Made by a program: the position numbers and the translations under genes. From a virus, in the IMG/VR virus record IMGVR_UViG_3300032087_005153, positions 1-63,908 of that record: a stretch of DNA of 63,908 nucleotides; one strand, written 5' to 3'. Shown here piece by piece: positions 1 through 8,010 of the stretch. The first letter of the stretch is position 1; each line of letters begins with the position of its first letter. The notes beneath the pieces were generated by a model. That model was not told the origin of the DNA and did not search any database. It was given only the letters and a program-made list of their open reading frames with translations.

Positions 1-91
1 TGATCGGAGCCTAACTATATTATCCAAAATAGTTCGTGTTTACATTGTAAAATACCGAGCACAAAAAGTCAAAAGTTATGTACTTGATACT
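1..91. repeat. Terminal direct repeat, left copy
   Basis: These 91 bases are identical to 63818-63908. Either they are the overlap left when a circular or circularly permuted genome is linearised, or a short true terminal repeat. The left copy contains a copy of the promoter-like element (core 18-50, minus strand), so on the closed circle there is only one such element here. Confidence 0.97.
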
Positions 92-304
92 AAGCACATT
101 AGGGGGGTGGGGTAAAATAATGGATTTTAGTTAAAGCGCTGAGTACCAATTAGTTACGTGTAATACAAAACCTCAACTTATCTAACTTAATTTTTACGAT
201 CCAGGCGGGGCTGCTTTAAAATACCTAAAAACTGTGACAATAGGGTTATAATATTATATATGTAGTAGGCTAATGTCGCACTCTCTATGTGAGAATCCTT
301 ATAT
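92..304. other. Divergent intergenic region (possible control or origin region)
   Basis: No convincing gene is seen between the repeat and the first plus-strand gene. On the closed circle, with 63728-63817, this makes a gap of about 390 bp between leftward early genes and rightward genes, the longest non-coding stretch in the genome. It holds a G-run (102-112, eleven bases with one T), a GGCGGGGC patch near 205 and very A+T-rich tracts near 240-265. A promoter for the rightward genes and possibly a replication origin would be expected here, but no motif proves either. Confidence 0.5.
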
Positions 305-556
305 ATGTGTAATAAAATATTCATGCAAGATTCGTTTATAAAAAACAACTTATCTATAGTTGTATCATTTATTGCAGCTGTATTTGCAGCAGGTGGTATA
401 TTTTCTGAATTCACATCACTTAAAGATGAAATACATCTTGTCCATGATAGGCTAGATGAGAAAATAATACTTATAGAAGAATTAGAGCATCGTATTATAG
501 AGCTTGAAAAGAAAGTCGAATATGAAAGGGGATTATTAGATGCCCGTAATAATTAA
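305..556 (+). CDS. Small membrane-anchored coiled-coil protein, possible inner-membrane spanin
   Basis: 83 residues. A hydrophobic stretch at about residues 16-35 is followed by a charged heptad-like helix rich in E, K and L to the C-terminus. A short N-terminus, one membrane span and a coiled-coil tail is the shape of inner-membrane spanins (Rz-like), and a lipoprotein gene follows at 686. A second possible start is Met7 (base 323). No family motif is recognised, so a structural or superinfection role is equally possible. Confidence 0.5.
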   Translation: MCNKIFMQDSFIKNNLSIVVSFIAAVFAAGGIFSEFTSLKDEIHLVHDRLDEKIILIEELEHRIIELEKKVEYERGLLDARNN

Positions 557-561
557 ATATA

Positions 562-762
562 ATGGATAAACAAACTGTATATGTGAAGAGTAATGGTCTT
601 CGCAATGAACTAAAAGAGATACGTAAGAGTATCGACAAACTAACTAACGCGCTTATTGAAATACATATCGCACAAACCAACAAACATGAGAACAATACTA
701 ATCAGTGTACTTGTGGCAAGTCTGATGGCGAGCTGCGCAACACAAGCAACATTCTATTCTGA
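562..762 (+). CDS. Hypothetical 66-residue protein
   Basis: Begins 5 bases after the previous stop. The N-terminal half is charged and predicted helical. The C-terminal half is polar with a CTCG motif near residues 49-52. No membrane segment is visible. The lipoprotein gene at 686 lies partly inside it in another frame. It could be a real gene, with the lipoprotein embedded in it as Rz1 is in Rz, or merely a cover frame; the five-base spacing favours a real gene. Confidence 0.5.
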   Translation: MDKQTVYVKSNGLRNELKEIRKSIDKLTNALIEIHIAQTNKHENNTNQCTCGKSDGELRNTSNILF

Positions 763-862
763 ATACAAAAAATTAACTAAAGATGTGTGTCGTGATAACC
801 CTCACGAAGTAATTTTAGCACAACATTTATATAATAAGATGAAAGAACTTAAATCTAATTAA
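686..862 (+). CDS. Small lipoprotein, possible outer-membrane spanin
   Basis: 58 residues from the Met at 686, chosen because it begins a textbook lipoprotein signal: basic N-terminus (MRT), hydrophobic core, then a lipobox LMASC with the acylated Cys near residue 17. The mature part is about 40 polar residues. Overlapping another small gene out of frame and following a single-span coiled-coil protein fits the two-component spanin arrangement of Gram-negative phages. The lipobox is seen directly; the spanin role is inferred. Confidence 0.6.
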   Translation: MRTILISVLVASLMASCATQATFYSEYKKLTKDVCRDNPHEVILAQHLYNKMKELKSN

Positions 863-931
863 TAAAATGTGATATAACAATCTAGAACACATGCATGTTA
901 AAAATATTGATTAATCATTAAAAACACAACC
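863..931 (+). promoter_or_regulatory. Leader of the fibre operon with two palindromes
   Basis: A 69-base A+T-rich gap before the first fibre gene with two perfect short palindromes, ACATGCATGT (about 890-899) and GATTAATC (about 909-916), then an A-rich tract running into the start codon. Such palindromes could be operator sites, but nothing shows that they are used. There is no Shine-Dalgarno sequence. Confidence 0.25.
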
Positions 932-2086
932 ATGCCAGATAAAAACAAAATAATCTTAGGTACAAATGACGATACTTATATTGCAGCAGATGATGCGGGA
1001 AATATAGTATTGCAACATGAGCAAGGGCAAAGAGTAGCATTAACAGATAGTGCTATAGAACCTGCAACTGATGAAACATTAGATTTAGGATCTGCAACTA
1101 ACAAGTTTAAAGATCTATATCTTTCATCTGATTCTATTTATATAGGAAATACTAAATTGTCATCAGATCCAACTACAGGAGCACTATCAACTGTTGTTGC
1201 TGATGAGCAAGGGCAATTTACAGCACCAGCAGCACCAGTAGGGGATGCTAAATTTTATGATTGGAGAGGCTCAACTAAAAATATTGCTGCCAACGACCCG
1301 ATTAATGTCAATGGTATTAATTCCAAGCTTTCAATGGAATACCTGTATAATGATATGGTTATTGCGGCAAATGCTGCAAACACAGGCCCTCTTGAAGTAA
1401 TTTGGGGAAATTATCTTGGTAACCCGAACACTACCCAATATACTACTTTCGGAGCGGTTGCTATTAACTCAGGAAATTATGATTATACATCTTCATTTAT
1501 AACAGATGAAAATGGGGATGACCTTTCTGCATTTCTAGTAAATAAAATGGACGAAGAAAATTTACCTATTTTAAATTTTGAGTTCAGTTTATCTGCTAAA
1601 CTTCAAATTCAAGACCCTGTAAAAGCAGCGCAAATACCTTATTTTCAGCAAGGCCAATTTAATAATTTAACAAATGTTACTAGTATACCGCTTTGGACAA
1701 TGACACAAGGCTATATGTATGCATTTAAAACGGCCACATCTAATCTTTCAGGGCACACAAGAGGAATTATGATGGGATCAATGGCGGACAGTAATTATGA
1801 CTACAACGACGGCCTTGGTGCAGATAGAGCTGCACTTTGGAACCTAGGAACAAGTTCTAACCCGTTTGGTCAGCCTAATGTTTTCCAATATAATAATATA
1901 CAAGATAACTACGCCCAACTGGGTTCCTCACTTTCTCTTAATATAGATATGCAACTTAATAACCCAAGCGTCAACATGAAGTCTGCCGACCCCACTATAT
2001 CAAGCGCCACATCAATATCTGATATAGCAGGTTACTTTGATTTACAAGACGGAATAGTATTTGATATGTTAGTTAATGTAAAATAA
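932..2086 (+). CDS. Tail fibre or appendage protein 1
   Basis: 384 residues. The first ~100 residues are related to those of the 504-residue protein at 2381: both begin MPDK and share DLGSA..KF..LYLSS, a G.TK segment and SDPTTGAL. The DLGS..KF.DLYLSS pattern is typical of phage fibre and appendage proteins at the base of trimeric shafts. After the shared module the two proteins diverge, as expected if the N-terminus attaches to the virion and the C-terminus binds receptors. It is followed at 2103 by a small protein also paralogous to the one after fibre 2. Binding specificity cannot be read from the sequence. Confidence 0.7.
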   Translation: MPDKNKIILGTNDDTYIAADDAGNIVLQHEQGQRVALTDSAIEPATDETLDLGSATNKFKDLYLSSDSIYIGNTKLSSDPTTGALSTVVADEQGQFTAPAAPVGDAKFYDWRGSTKNIAANDPINVNGINSKLSMEYLYNDMVIAANAANTGPLEVIWGNYLGNPNTTQYTTFGAVAINSGNYDYTSSFITDENGDDLSAFLVNKMDEENLPILNFEFSLSAKLQIQDPVKAAQIPYFQQGQFNNLTNVTSIPLWTMTQGYMYAFKTATSNLSGHTRGIMMGSMADSNYDYNDGLGADRAALWNLGTSSNPFGQPNVFQYNNIQDNYAQLGSSLSLNIDMQLNNPSVNMKSADPTISSATSISDIAGYFDLQDGIVFDMLVNVK

Positions 2087-2102
2087 TATAAAAATAAAAA
2101 AA

Positions 2103-2363
2103 ATGAACAAAGAATATTTACAAAAATTGCAAACTTATCAAATAAGTAAAGCAAGATCAATTACATCGAAGAAGTTAGCTGCTACGGATTGGTATGTTAC
2201 AAGAAATGTTGAAAGAGAAATTGAAATTCCTGCAGATATAGCAGCCGAAAGAGCTACTGCTATAGAAAAATTTAATACTTTTGAAACTGCAATTTTAAGT
2301 GCTACAACAGAAAATATTTATACTATAATAAAAAATGCTACTATTGCATTTGAAGGAGAATAA
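2103..2363 (+). CDS. Fibre-associated small protein 1 (tail-fibre chaperone-like)
   Basis: 86 residues, 16 bases after fibre 1. It contains a LAATDWYVTRN segment, then an IP.....RA motif and FNTFET. This DWYV-R...-IP-..-R pattern resembles the C-terminal part of phage tail assembly chaperone-like proteins (DUF4376-like) usually encoded beside tail genes. The 102-residue protein at 3913 is its paralogue. The assembly or chaperone role comes from family resemblance and position, not from a decisive motif. Confidence 0.55.
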   Translation: MNKEYLQKLQTYQISKARSITSKKLAATDWYVTRNVEREIEIPADIAAERATAIEKFNTFETAILSATTENIYTIIKNATIAFEGE

Positions 2364-2380
2364 TAATAAAAACAAAAACC

Positions 2381-3895
2381 ATGCCAGACAAATATGAATT
2401 GTTCTTAGACAAGAACAAAAAAGTAAAGCTTTCTGCAGATGAGCAAGGTAATTTCTTTGCAGAAGCTAATGATAAAAAAATTAAGCTGGGAGCAAGCGGT
2501 CTTGAAAATGTAGATGAAAATGGCGTGGCTTCACCAGTGGGGGCAGATCTAACAGCCCTCTCTCAATCTATTATACCAGATACAAACGAAGTTTATGACC
2601 TAGGTTCAGCAGAGAAAAAATTTAGACACTTATACTTATCTTCTAATTCTTTATTCGTAGGAGATACAAAAATTACATCTGACCCAACAACCGGTGCTTT
2701 AACTACAGCGGTGTCCGATGGCCAAGGCGGATTTGCTGACCCAGCACCAGTAGGAGGGAGCGCAGGCTCTTATGATTGGGAAGCAACAGGGTTTACTCAT
2801 TTTTCTCCTTTTCTTACCACTAATTATCCTAGTGGTTACGACTTTGAAAAAATTAGCCAAATGGGTACTGACACAAAATTTTTAGATCCAATTGCGCTGT
2901 GGAATCATACAAGGGGAGCAAACCCTATTTTACGCCCAGATCAACATATTAATGGTAGCAAATGGGGAACTGCAAATTCAAGTGACTTCAACCCTGCTGC
3001 GGCTCAAAATTTTAGGTGGGCTGAGTTGAGTATACTAAATGATACTAATCCTGATCCAATTTTTTGGCAGTATGGCCCTAACATAGCCGAACACGGATTC
3101 TGGTTAACATCCCCTGATGAATTTGATGTGCATCGATCAGGCCACCAATACCCTGCTACTTTATTTAAAGATGCAAATAATGAATATTTTAAGGACTTTC
3201 TAAGTAAAAAAATGGATGAACATAACTTAATGGATTTAACAGTTCAACTAGAATGTGATGTTGTTTATACTTGTTCAGATGCAGCCACAGCGGCCGCTAC
3301 TCCATTTTTTCAAGATCTTGATGCTGAATCTGATGGGGTATATAGAAGAGTATTTACTTCATGGAGATTTCCAGAAATGCTAATTAGAAGATATTCAAGA
3401 TTGCAAGGAAGACCGAATGCGGATTATAACGATTTCAGTGGCAGAGAATTTCCTAATTCTATAACAGCTTCTGAAAATTATATAATCGACCAAGTGGCTA
3501 ATTCTGGGCTTTTTAATATATCAGGGATGTGGGACGTCGACTACTACGACAGGTATTTAAGAGCGTTTGGATCAACCGGGGGCTACATGCTAGGAGATAA
3601 CTTCCAAAGCGTTAGTATTGCGGACCAAGCACTCACGTACGAGAGTTATCCAGCTATTCAAAGTAGTGGTAAGGGTGCACCCTCTAAAAGACAAGCTTAT
3701 GGAAATGCTTATTTTGATAATATGCGTAATAGATCCCTTGCACAGGCTTATTGGGGAATTGTTGAAGTTAACTGGAGTGGTGATTTTTTTGAAGGAGGAA
3801 TAGTAAATCATAGTGATTATACTCAAGGTCAGGCCACTACTTATGAAAATGCCGGTAGAGGATGTGAAATAAACCTTAGAGTTAAAATAAAATAA
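2381..3895 (+). CDS. Tail fibre or appendage protein 2
   Basis: 504 residues, paralogue of fibre 1 in its first ~125 residues (MPDK start, DLGSAEKKFRHLYLSS, SDPTTGAL). The remaining ~380 residues are rich in aromatic and polar residues, unlike the tail of fibre 1, suggesting a different binding domain on the same virion-anchoring base. It is followed directly by its own small partner gene at 3913, so fibre plus partner has been duplicated as a unit. Confidence 0.7.
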   Translation: MPDKYELFLDKNKKVKLSADEQGNFFAEANDKKIKLGASGLENVDENGVASPVGADLTALSQSIIPDTNEVYDLGSAEKKFRHLYLSSNSLFVGDTKITSDPTTGALTTAVSDGQGGFADPAPVGGSAGSYDWEATGFTHFSPFLTTNYPSGYDFEKISQMGTDTKFLDPIALWNHTRGANPILRPDQHINGSKWGTANSSDFNPAAAQNFRWAELSILNDTNPDPIFWQYGPNIAEHGFWLTSPDEFDVHRSGHQYPATLFKDANNEYFKDFLSKKMDEHNLMDLTVQLECDVVYTCSDAATAAATPFFQDLDAESDGVYRRVFTSWRFPEMLIRRYSRLQGRPNADYNDFSGREFPNSITASENYIIDQVANSGLFNISGMWDVDYYDRYLRAFGSTGGYMLGDNFQSVSIADQALTYESYPAIQSSGKGAPSKRQAYGNAYFDNMRNRSLAQAYWGIVEVNWSGDFFEGGIVNHSDYTQGQATTYENAGRGCEINLRVKIK

Positions 3896-3912
3896 TAAAA
3901 AAGCAAAAAGTA

Positions 3913-4221
3913 ATGGATATTTTAAAAGAACAAGAAGAAATGCAAATTAAGCGTAATGAAGATAAAGTTTCAAATGCGCTTGAGGCAGCTAAAAATTTTA
4001 CATACAATACTTTAGCTAAAACTGATTGGTATATTATAAGAAATACAGATATAGGTGCTGCGATACCAGACGAAATTAAACAATCTAGAGCAGAAATTAG
4101 AGAAAAATTTAATACACTTGAAACTACATTAAACGCAATAGATACTAATAATCTAAAAATCAAAGTACCAAAATTAGTTGCAGAAGCTATGGAAATTTTT
4201 AGCGGAACATCTACTGAATAA
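3913..4221 (+). CDS. Fibre-associated small protein 2 (tail-fibre chaperone-like)
   Basis: 102 residues, paralogue of the 86-residue protein at 2103: LAKTDWYIIRN, IPDEIKQSRA and FNTLET align with LAATDWYVTRN, IPADIAAERA and FNTFET. The N-terminus is longer and charged. It starts 17 bases after fibre 2 and ends the cassette just before a strong hairpin. It probably helps fold or attach fibre 2; this is inferred from the pairing. Confidence 0.55.
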   Translation: MDILKEQEEMQIKRNEDKVSNALEAAKNFTYNTLAKTDWYIIRNTDIGAAIPDEIKQSRAEIREKFNTLETTLNAIDTNNLKIKVPKLVAEAMEIFSGTSTE

Positions 4222-4231
4222 TAATAAAAAC

Positions 4232-4265
4232 AACCACACCTGGCAAAAATAAGTTGGGTGTGGTT
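4232..4265 (+). terminator. Hairpin terminator after the fibre cassettes
   Basis: A perfect 9-bp stem (AACCACACC at 4232-4240 with GGTGTGGTT at 4257-4265) around a 16-base loop, followed by ATTATAAAT. The tail is A+T-rich rather than a clean T-run, so it may act as a partial terminator or an mRNA-stabilising hairpin. Confidence 0.65.
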
Positions 4266-4282
4266 ATTATAAATTAATAACT

Positions 4283-5053
4283 ATGGGATCACCTTTTAAA
4301 ATGAATCCTAAAACTCCTTTAATGAAGGCGTTAGTAGGAAAACAAAAAAACTTACCAGAACATCTAAAGAAAGCTATTCTAGCGGCGCCTGAATCACCAG
4401 CTAAATCATATGGTAAATCACCTATGAAAAAAGAAGGAGATGCAAAAGCTTCTCAAAGAAAAACTTTAGCAGAAGTAGGTAAAGGAGAATATACTAAAAT
4501 TCGTGATTATACGCCAGATGAATTAATTGCTCAAGTTAAAAAAAGAGGTGTATCATCTGCACAAATTAAAAAAGAAATTGCTGACTACAGAGCTAAATCA
4601 CAAAAAGTAAGATCAAGCAGTAAAGCAATTGCTAATTCAGGTACTCAAATGGCAGAAATCTTAACAGAAGGTGGTGCTGGAGGAGAAAGAGGTATTGCGG
4701 AAGCAGCTAAAAAAAGATCTGCGGGTAAATCACCTGCGCAAATGAAAGGTGTAGCTGGTCTTAAAAAGAAAAGTAAAGGCAAAGCCCCCGCTGCTAGTAA
4801 AGGAATGCCTAAAGCTCCTAATGCTAAAATGCAAGCACGTGTTAAAAGAGTAGGTAAACAAGGTTCTCCTGCTAAAATGAAAGGCGACAAAACAAAACAG
4901 GCTAATTCAGGAATTGGGCCAAAAGCAAAGATTGAAAAAGGAAAAAATACAACACCTAAAATGAAACAATCTAAAGCTCAAGCAGGTAAAAATTATAAGA
5001 CAGGCAAATCACCTGCTAAGATGAAAGGTGTAAAAGCGTTAAAGAAAAAATAA
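4283..5053 (+). CDS. Lys/Ala-rich basic protein with KSPAKMKG repeats
   Basis: 256 residues, strongly basic. The motif KSPA(K/Q)MKG recurs with KSPMKK, GSPAKMKGDK and TPKMKQ variants, mostly in the C-terminal half, and the protein ends VKALKKK. Composition resembles histone H1 or bacterial Hc1-like tails, suggesting binding to nucleic acid, perhaps packaged DNA. Residues ~60-120 look more like a folded helical segment. It lies between fibre genes and another highly basic protein. No enzymatic motif is seen; function is unknown. Confidence 0.6.
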   Translation: MGSPFKMNPKTPLMKALVGKQKNLPEHLKKAILAAPESPAKSYGKSPMKKEGDAKASQRKTLAEVGKGEYTKIRDYTPDELIAQVKKRGVSSAQIKKEIADYRAKSQKVRSSSKAIANSGTQMAEILTEGGAGGERGIAEAAKKRSAGKSPAQMKGVAGLKKKSKGKAPAASKGMPKAPNAKMQARVKRVGKQGSPAKMKGDKTKQANSGIGPKAKIEKGKNTTPKMKQSKAQAGKNYKTGKSPAKMKGVKALKKK

Positions 5054-5292
5054 TGCAAAAGCTTTCACCTGAGGCACGGCGTCGTAAGAAGGCACGAGAT
5101 AAGGCCGTTGCGATGAGCCCTCGGCGTCGAGCCATGAAAGCGGAAAACCAGCGCAAGCGGAGAGCTGCGAAAAAATCCGGTAAAAATATTGAAGGTATGG
5201 ATTACGATCATACCACCATGTCCTTTGTATCTGCAAAAAGAAATCGCTCTGGTTTTGGTAAAGGGACTAAAATAAACAATACTAAAAATTAA
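5053..5292 (+). CDS. Very basic 79-residue protein
   Basis: Start overlaps the preceding stop (TAATG). The first ~50 residues are nearly all K, R, A and E, with runs such as ARRRKKARDK and SPRRRAMKAE; the rest is polar. The local base composition is more G+C-rich than its neighbours because of Arg codons. Likely binds nucleic acid, but no fold is recognised. It sits between the KSPAKMKG protein and the large fibre. Confidence 0.6.
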   Translation: MQKLSPEARRRKKARDKAVAMSPRRRAMKAENQRKRRAAKKSGKNIEGMDYDHTTMSFVSAKRNRSGFGKGTKINNTKN

Positions 5293-5297
5293 AACGA

Positions 5298-8009
5298 ATG
5301 GCAACATTATTCGATAGATCGCCTATAGATAGTATAGTAGAAGATACTGATTATTTAATAGGTATAGATTCAGCTGATAATCGCACAAAAAAATATACAA
5401 TACAAAGTATAGCTGATTATATATCTTTATCAGCAGGTAATACAGCTGATACTAACTATTATCTTGATGGCATATCTTATGATGACCAAACAGGTATAGT
5501 CACTTTTTCTATCAACGGAGCAACTGATCAGACTTTAGATTTAGGTACAGCTGCTTTTTCAGATTCAGATGACTTTGCCCTAGCTACGCACTCTCATACC
5601 TTTGCTGATATTGCTTCAGATAATATTGTTACTTCACAATATTTAAATGTTGATGGTAATGGAACGGCTGGTCAAGTATTAACATCTGATGGTTTAGGTG
5701 GTTTTACTTGGGAAGCAGCAGGGGGTGTTGATACTAATTATTATCTTGATGGGGTAAGTATTTCAGGAAATACATTGGTATTTAGTATTAATGGAACTGC
5801 TGATCAGCAAATACAATTAGGTGAAGCTGCTTTTCTTTCGGTTAATCAAATATTAGATCAAGTTACATTAAATGTAAATGCACAAGATTTAGTTGCTAAT
5901 TTAGGTAATTTAGCTTCATTAGACAAAGTTAACTCAAATGAAATTAATAATGCAGCTGTTACTGCAGCTAAAATAGCAGATGGTGTTATAACTGAAAGTA
6001 AGCTTAATATTTCAAATACACCTTCTTCTGGATATGTTCTTACTTCTGATGGAAGCTCAGGATTTTCATGGGTTCAAAATTCAGCAAGTAATTATTATGT
6101 AAATAATATATCTAATTTAAATAATACTTTAACATTTGAATTAGCTGGAGGTGCCCCTGCAAATACTTTTCCAACCTTTACTTTTGGTGAAGGGGCTTTT
6201 AGAAATGTAGGAAATAGTTTAGGCGAATTAGCTGATGGGGCACATAACCACGATATTGCTACATTATTAAATGCAGGTAGCTTAGCTACTTTAGATACTG
6301 TAGGAACATCCGAAATAGATAACAGTGCAGTTACTCTTGGTAAATTATCAGCAGCTGGGGCAGACGGACAATTTTTAACTATATCTTCTGGTTCGCTAGC
6401 GTGGACCACAATTGCTACAGCGAATATTGATTTTTTATCATTACCTAATACTCCTTCAACATTTACAGGTAACGCTGGTAAAATATTAAAAGTAGATTCT
6501 GGTGAAACATTATTAGAATTTGTTGATTTTTCTGTTCAAACTGATGACATAATATCAACTAATGTTGGTGCACCTGGGAAAGTATTAAGTGTTGATTCAA
6601 ATGGCGATTTAACTTGGATTAATGTAACTGCTGGTGGTACTATAACAATATATCCAGATGATTTAAATGGCATAACAACATACGGAACATCTGGCCAAAC
6701 TATTCAAACAAATGGAAATGGTACATTTAGTTATCATACTCCATTTGATTATGAATTCTCTTCTTTATTAAATACACCAACAACAGTAGCAGGTTATGGA
6801 ATAACTGATGCAATGACAACAGCGCATGATGCAAATGTTATTACTTCAACAGATATTTCAAATTGGAATACTGCATATGGATGGGGTGATCATTCAGCTG
6901 TTGGTTATTTAACTGTAGAAACTGATCCTATATTTACCGCAAGTGCGGCGGGCAGTATAACAGCCACACAAGTTACAAATTGGGATACTGCTTACGGTTG
7001 GGGCGATCATGATGGGCTATATATAGAAGTGGGTAATGAATCAGACCCTATATTCACAGCTTCTGCTGCTAGCGGAATAACAAATACGAATATAACACAA
7101 TGGAACGCCGCTTTTAACTGGGGTGATCATAATGCTCAAAATTATTTAACCTCTGAAACAAATACTTCATTATCACTAGTAGGTAATATACTTACTTATA
7201 CTGATGAAACTGGTGCTCAGACTAATCTTGATCTTTCTTTATATTTAGATGATACAAATTTAGCTAGACTTACCGGTGGTAATTTAAATGCTGTAACAGG
7301 TATTGCAACATTTACAAGGGATGATAATTCTACGTTTGATGTTGACTTTAGTTCTTTATTAGGTTCTGGTAATACATTTGTAAATAGTGCTACGTTTAAT
7401 TCAAGTACAGGGCTTTTAAAACTTATTCAAAATACAGGTACAGAAATAAATGTAGATCTTGACGGTAGATATTTAGAGTCTTATACTGAAACGTCTACTT
7501 TAGATGACGTTATAAGTAGAAATGGCCAAACTACTAATACTGCAGTTATTCCTTTTTATTATGCAGATCAAAATGCATTTCCTAGCCCTACAACATTCCA
7601 CGGCGCAATGGCACATTCCCATGCCGATGGAACTATGTTCTATGCACACCAAAATGCTTGGCAAGAATTAGCTAATGCAGATGCATCTAATTTAACAAAT
7701 GCAATAGGGTATGCCCAAACTGCAAATGAATTTAAAACATCAGCAACATTTACTACAGATGTAGACTTTTCTTCAGCTGCTGTATTCACACAAACACTTT
7801 CCGCAAATTTAACAATGACTTTCTCAAATGCTGGTATAGGTATGACAAAAGTGCTTTTAATTACTGGCGGTAACGGAGGTTATACTGTTACATTCCCGGC
7901 TGGTGCAACAAAATTATCAGGTACTTACGATGATACTGTAGTAAACTTTATACAAGTTACTTGTACAGGATCAGGCGAATACTATTATACAATTTCACAA
8001 CCAGCATAA
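5298..8009 (+). CDS. Large tail fibre with YYLDG and WGDH repeats
   Basis: 903 residues. The N-terminus (DYLIGIDSADNRTKKYTI) resembles attachment domains of marine phage fibres. The next ~300 residues repeat a short unit (DTNYYLDG-...-FSINGTADQ). Residues ~521-620 hold three copies of a W..A..WGDH...-GYLT unit with intervening DPIFTASAA. Such low-complexity repeats form long trimeric shafts. The C-terminus (FTQTLSANLTMTF..., ~80 residues) resembles end domains of tail fibres. Role: extended host-recognition fibre; assignment from repeats and position. Confidence 0.75.
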   Translation: MATLFDRSPIDSIVEDTDYLIGIDSADNRTKKYTIQSIADYISLSAGNTADTNYYLDGISYDDQTGIVTFSINGATDQTLDLGTAAFSDSDDFALATHSHTFADIASDNIVTSQYLNVDGNGTAGQVLTSDGLGGFTWEAAGGVDTNYYLDGVSISGNTLVFSINGTADQQIQLGEAAFLSVNQILDQVTLNVNAQDLVANLGNLASLDKVNSNEINNAAVTAAKIADGVITESKLNISNTPSSGYVLTSDGSSGFSWVQNSASNYYVNNISNLNNTLTFELAGGAPANTFPTFTFGEGAFRNVGNSLGELADGAHNHDIATLLNAGSLATLDTVGTSEIDNSAVTLGKLSAAGADGQFLTISSGSLAWTTIATANIDFLSLPNTPSTFTGNAGKILKVDSGETLLEFVDFSVQTDDIISTNVGAPGKVLSVDSNGDLTWINVTAGGTITIYPDDLNGITTYGTSGQTIQTNGNGTFSYHTPFDYEFSSLLNTPTTVAGYGITDAMTTAHDANVITSTDISNWNTAYGWGDHSAVGYLTVETDPIFTASAAGSITATQVTNWDTAYGWGDHDGLYIEVGNESDPIFTASAASGITNTNITQWNAAFNWGDHNAQNYLTSETNTSLSLVGNILTYTDETGAQTNLDLSLYLDDTNLARLTGGNLNAVTGIATFTRDDNSTFDVDFSSLLGSGNTFVNSATFNSSTGLLKLIQNTGTEINVDLDGRYLESYTETSTLDDVISRNGQTTNTAVIPFYYADQNAFPSPTTFHGAMAHSHADGTMFYAHQNAWQELANADASNLTNAIGYAQTANEFKTSATFTTDVDFSSAAVFTQTLSANLTMTFSNAGIGMTKVLLITGGNGGYTVTFPAGATKLSGTYDDTVVNFIQVTCTGSGEYYYTISQPA

Positions 8010-8010
8010 A

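Noticed and set aside
102-112. G-run as a functional quadruplex
   Set aside because: Only one long G tract with a single T is present; four separated G-runs needed for a standard quadruplex are not seen.
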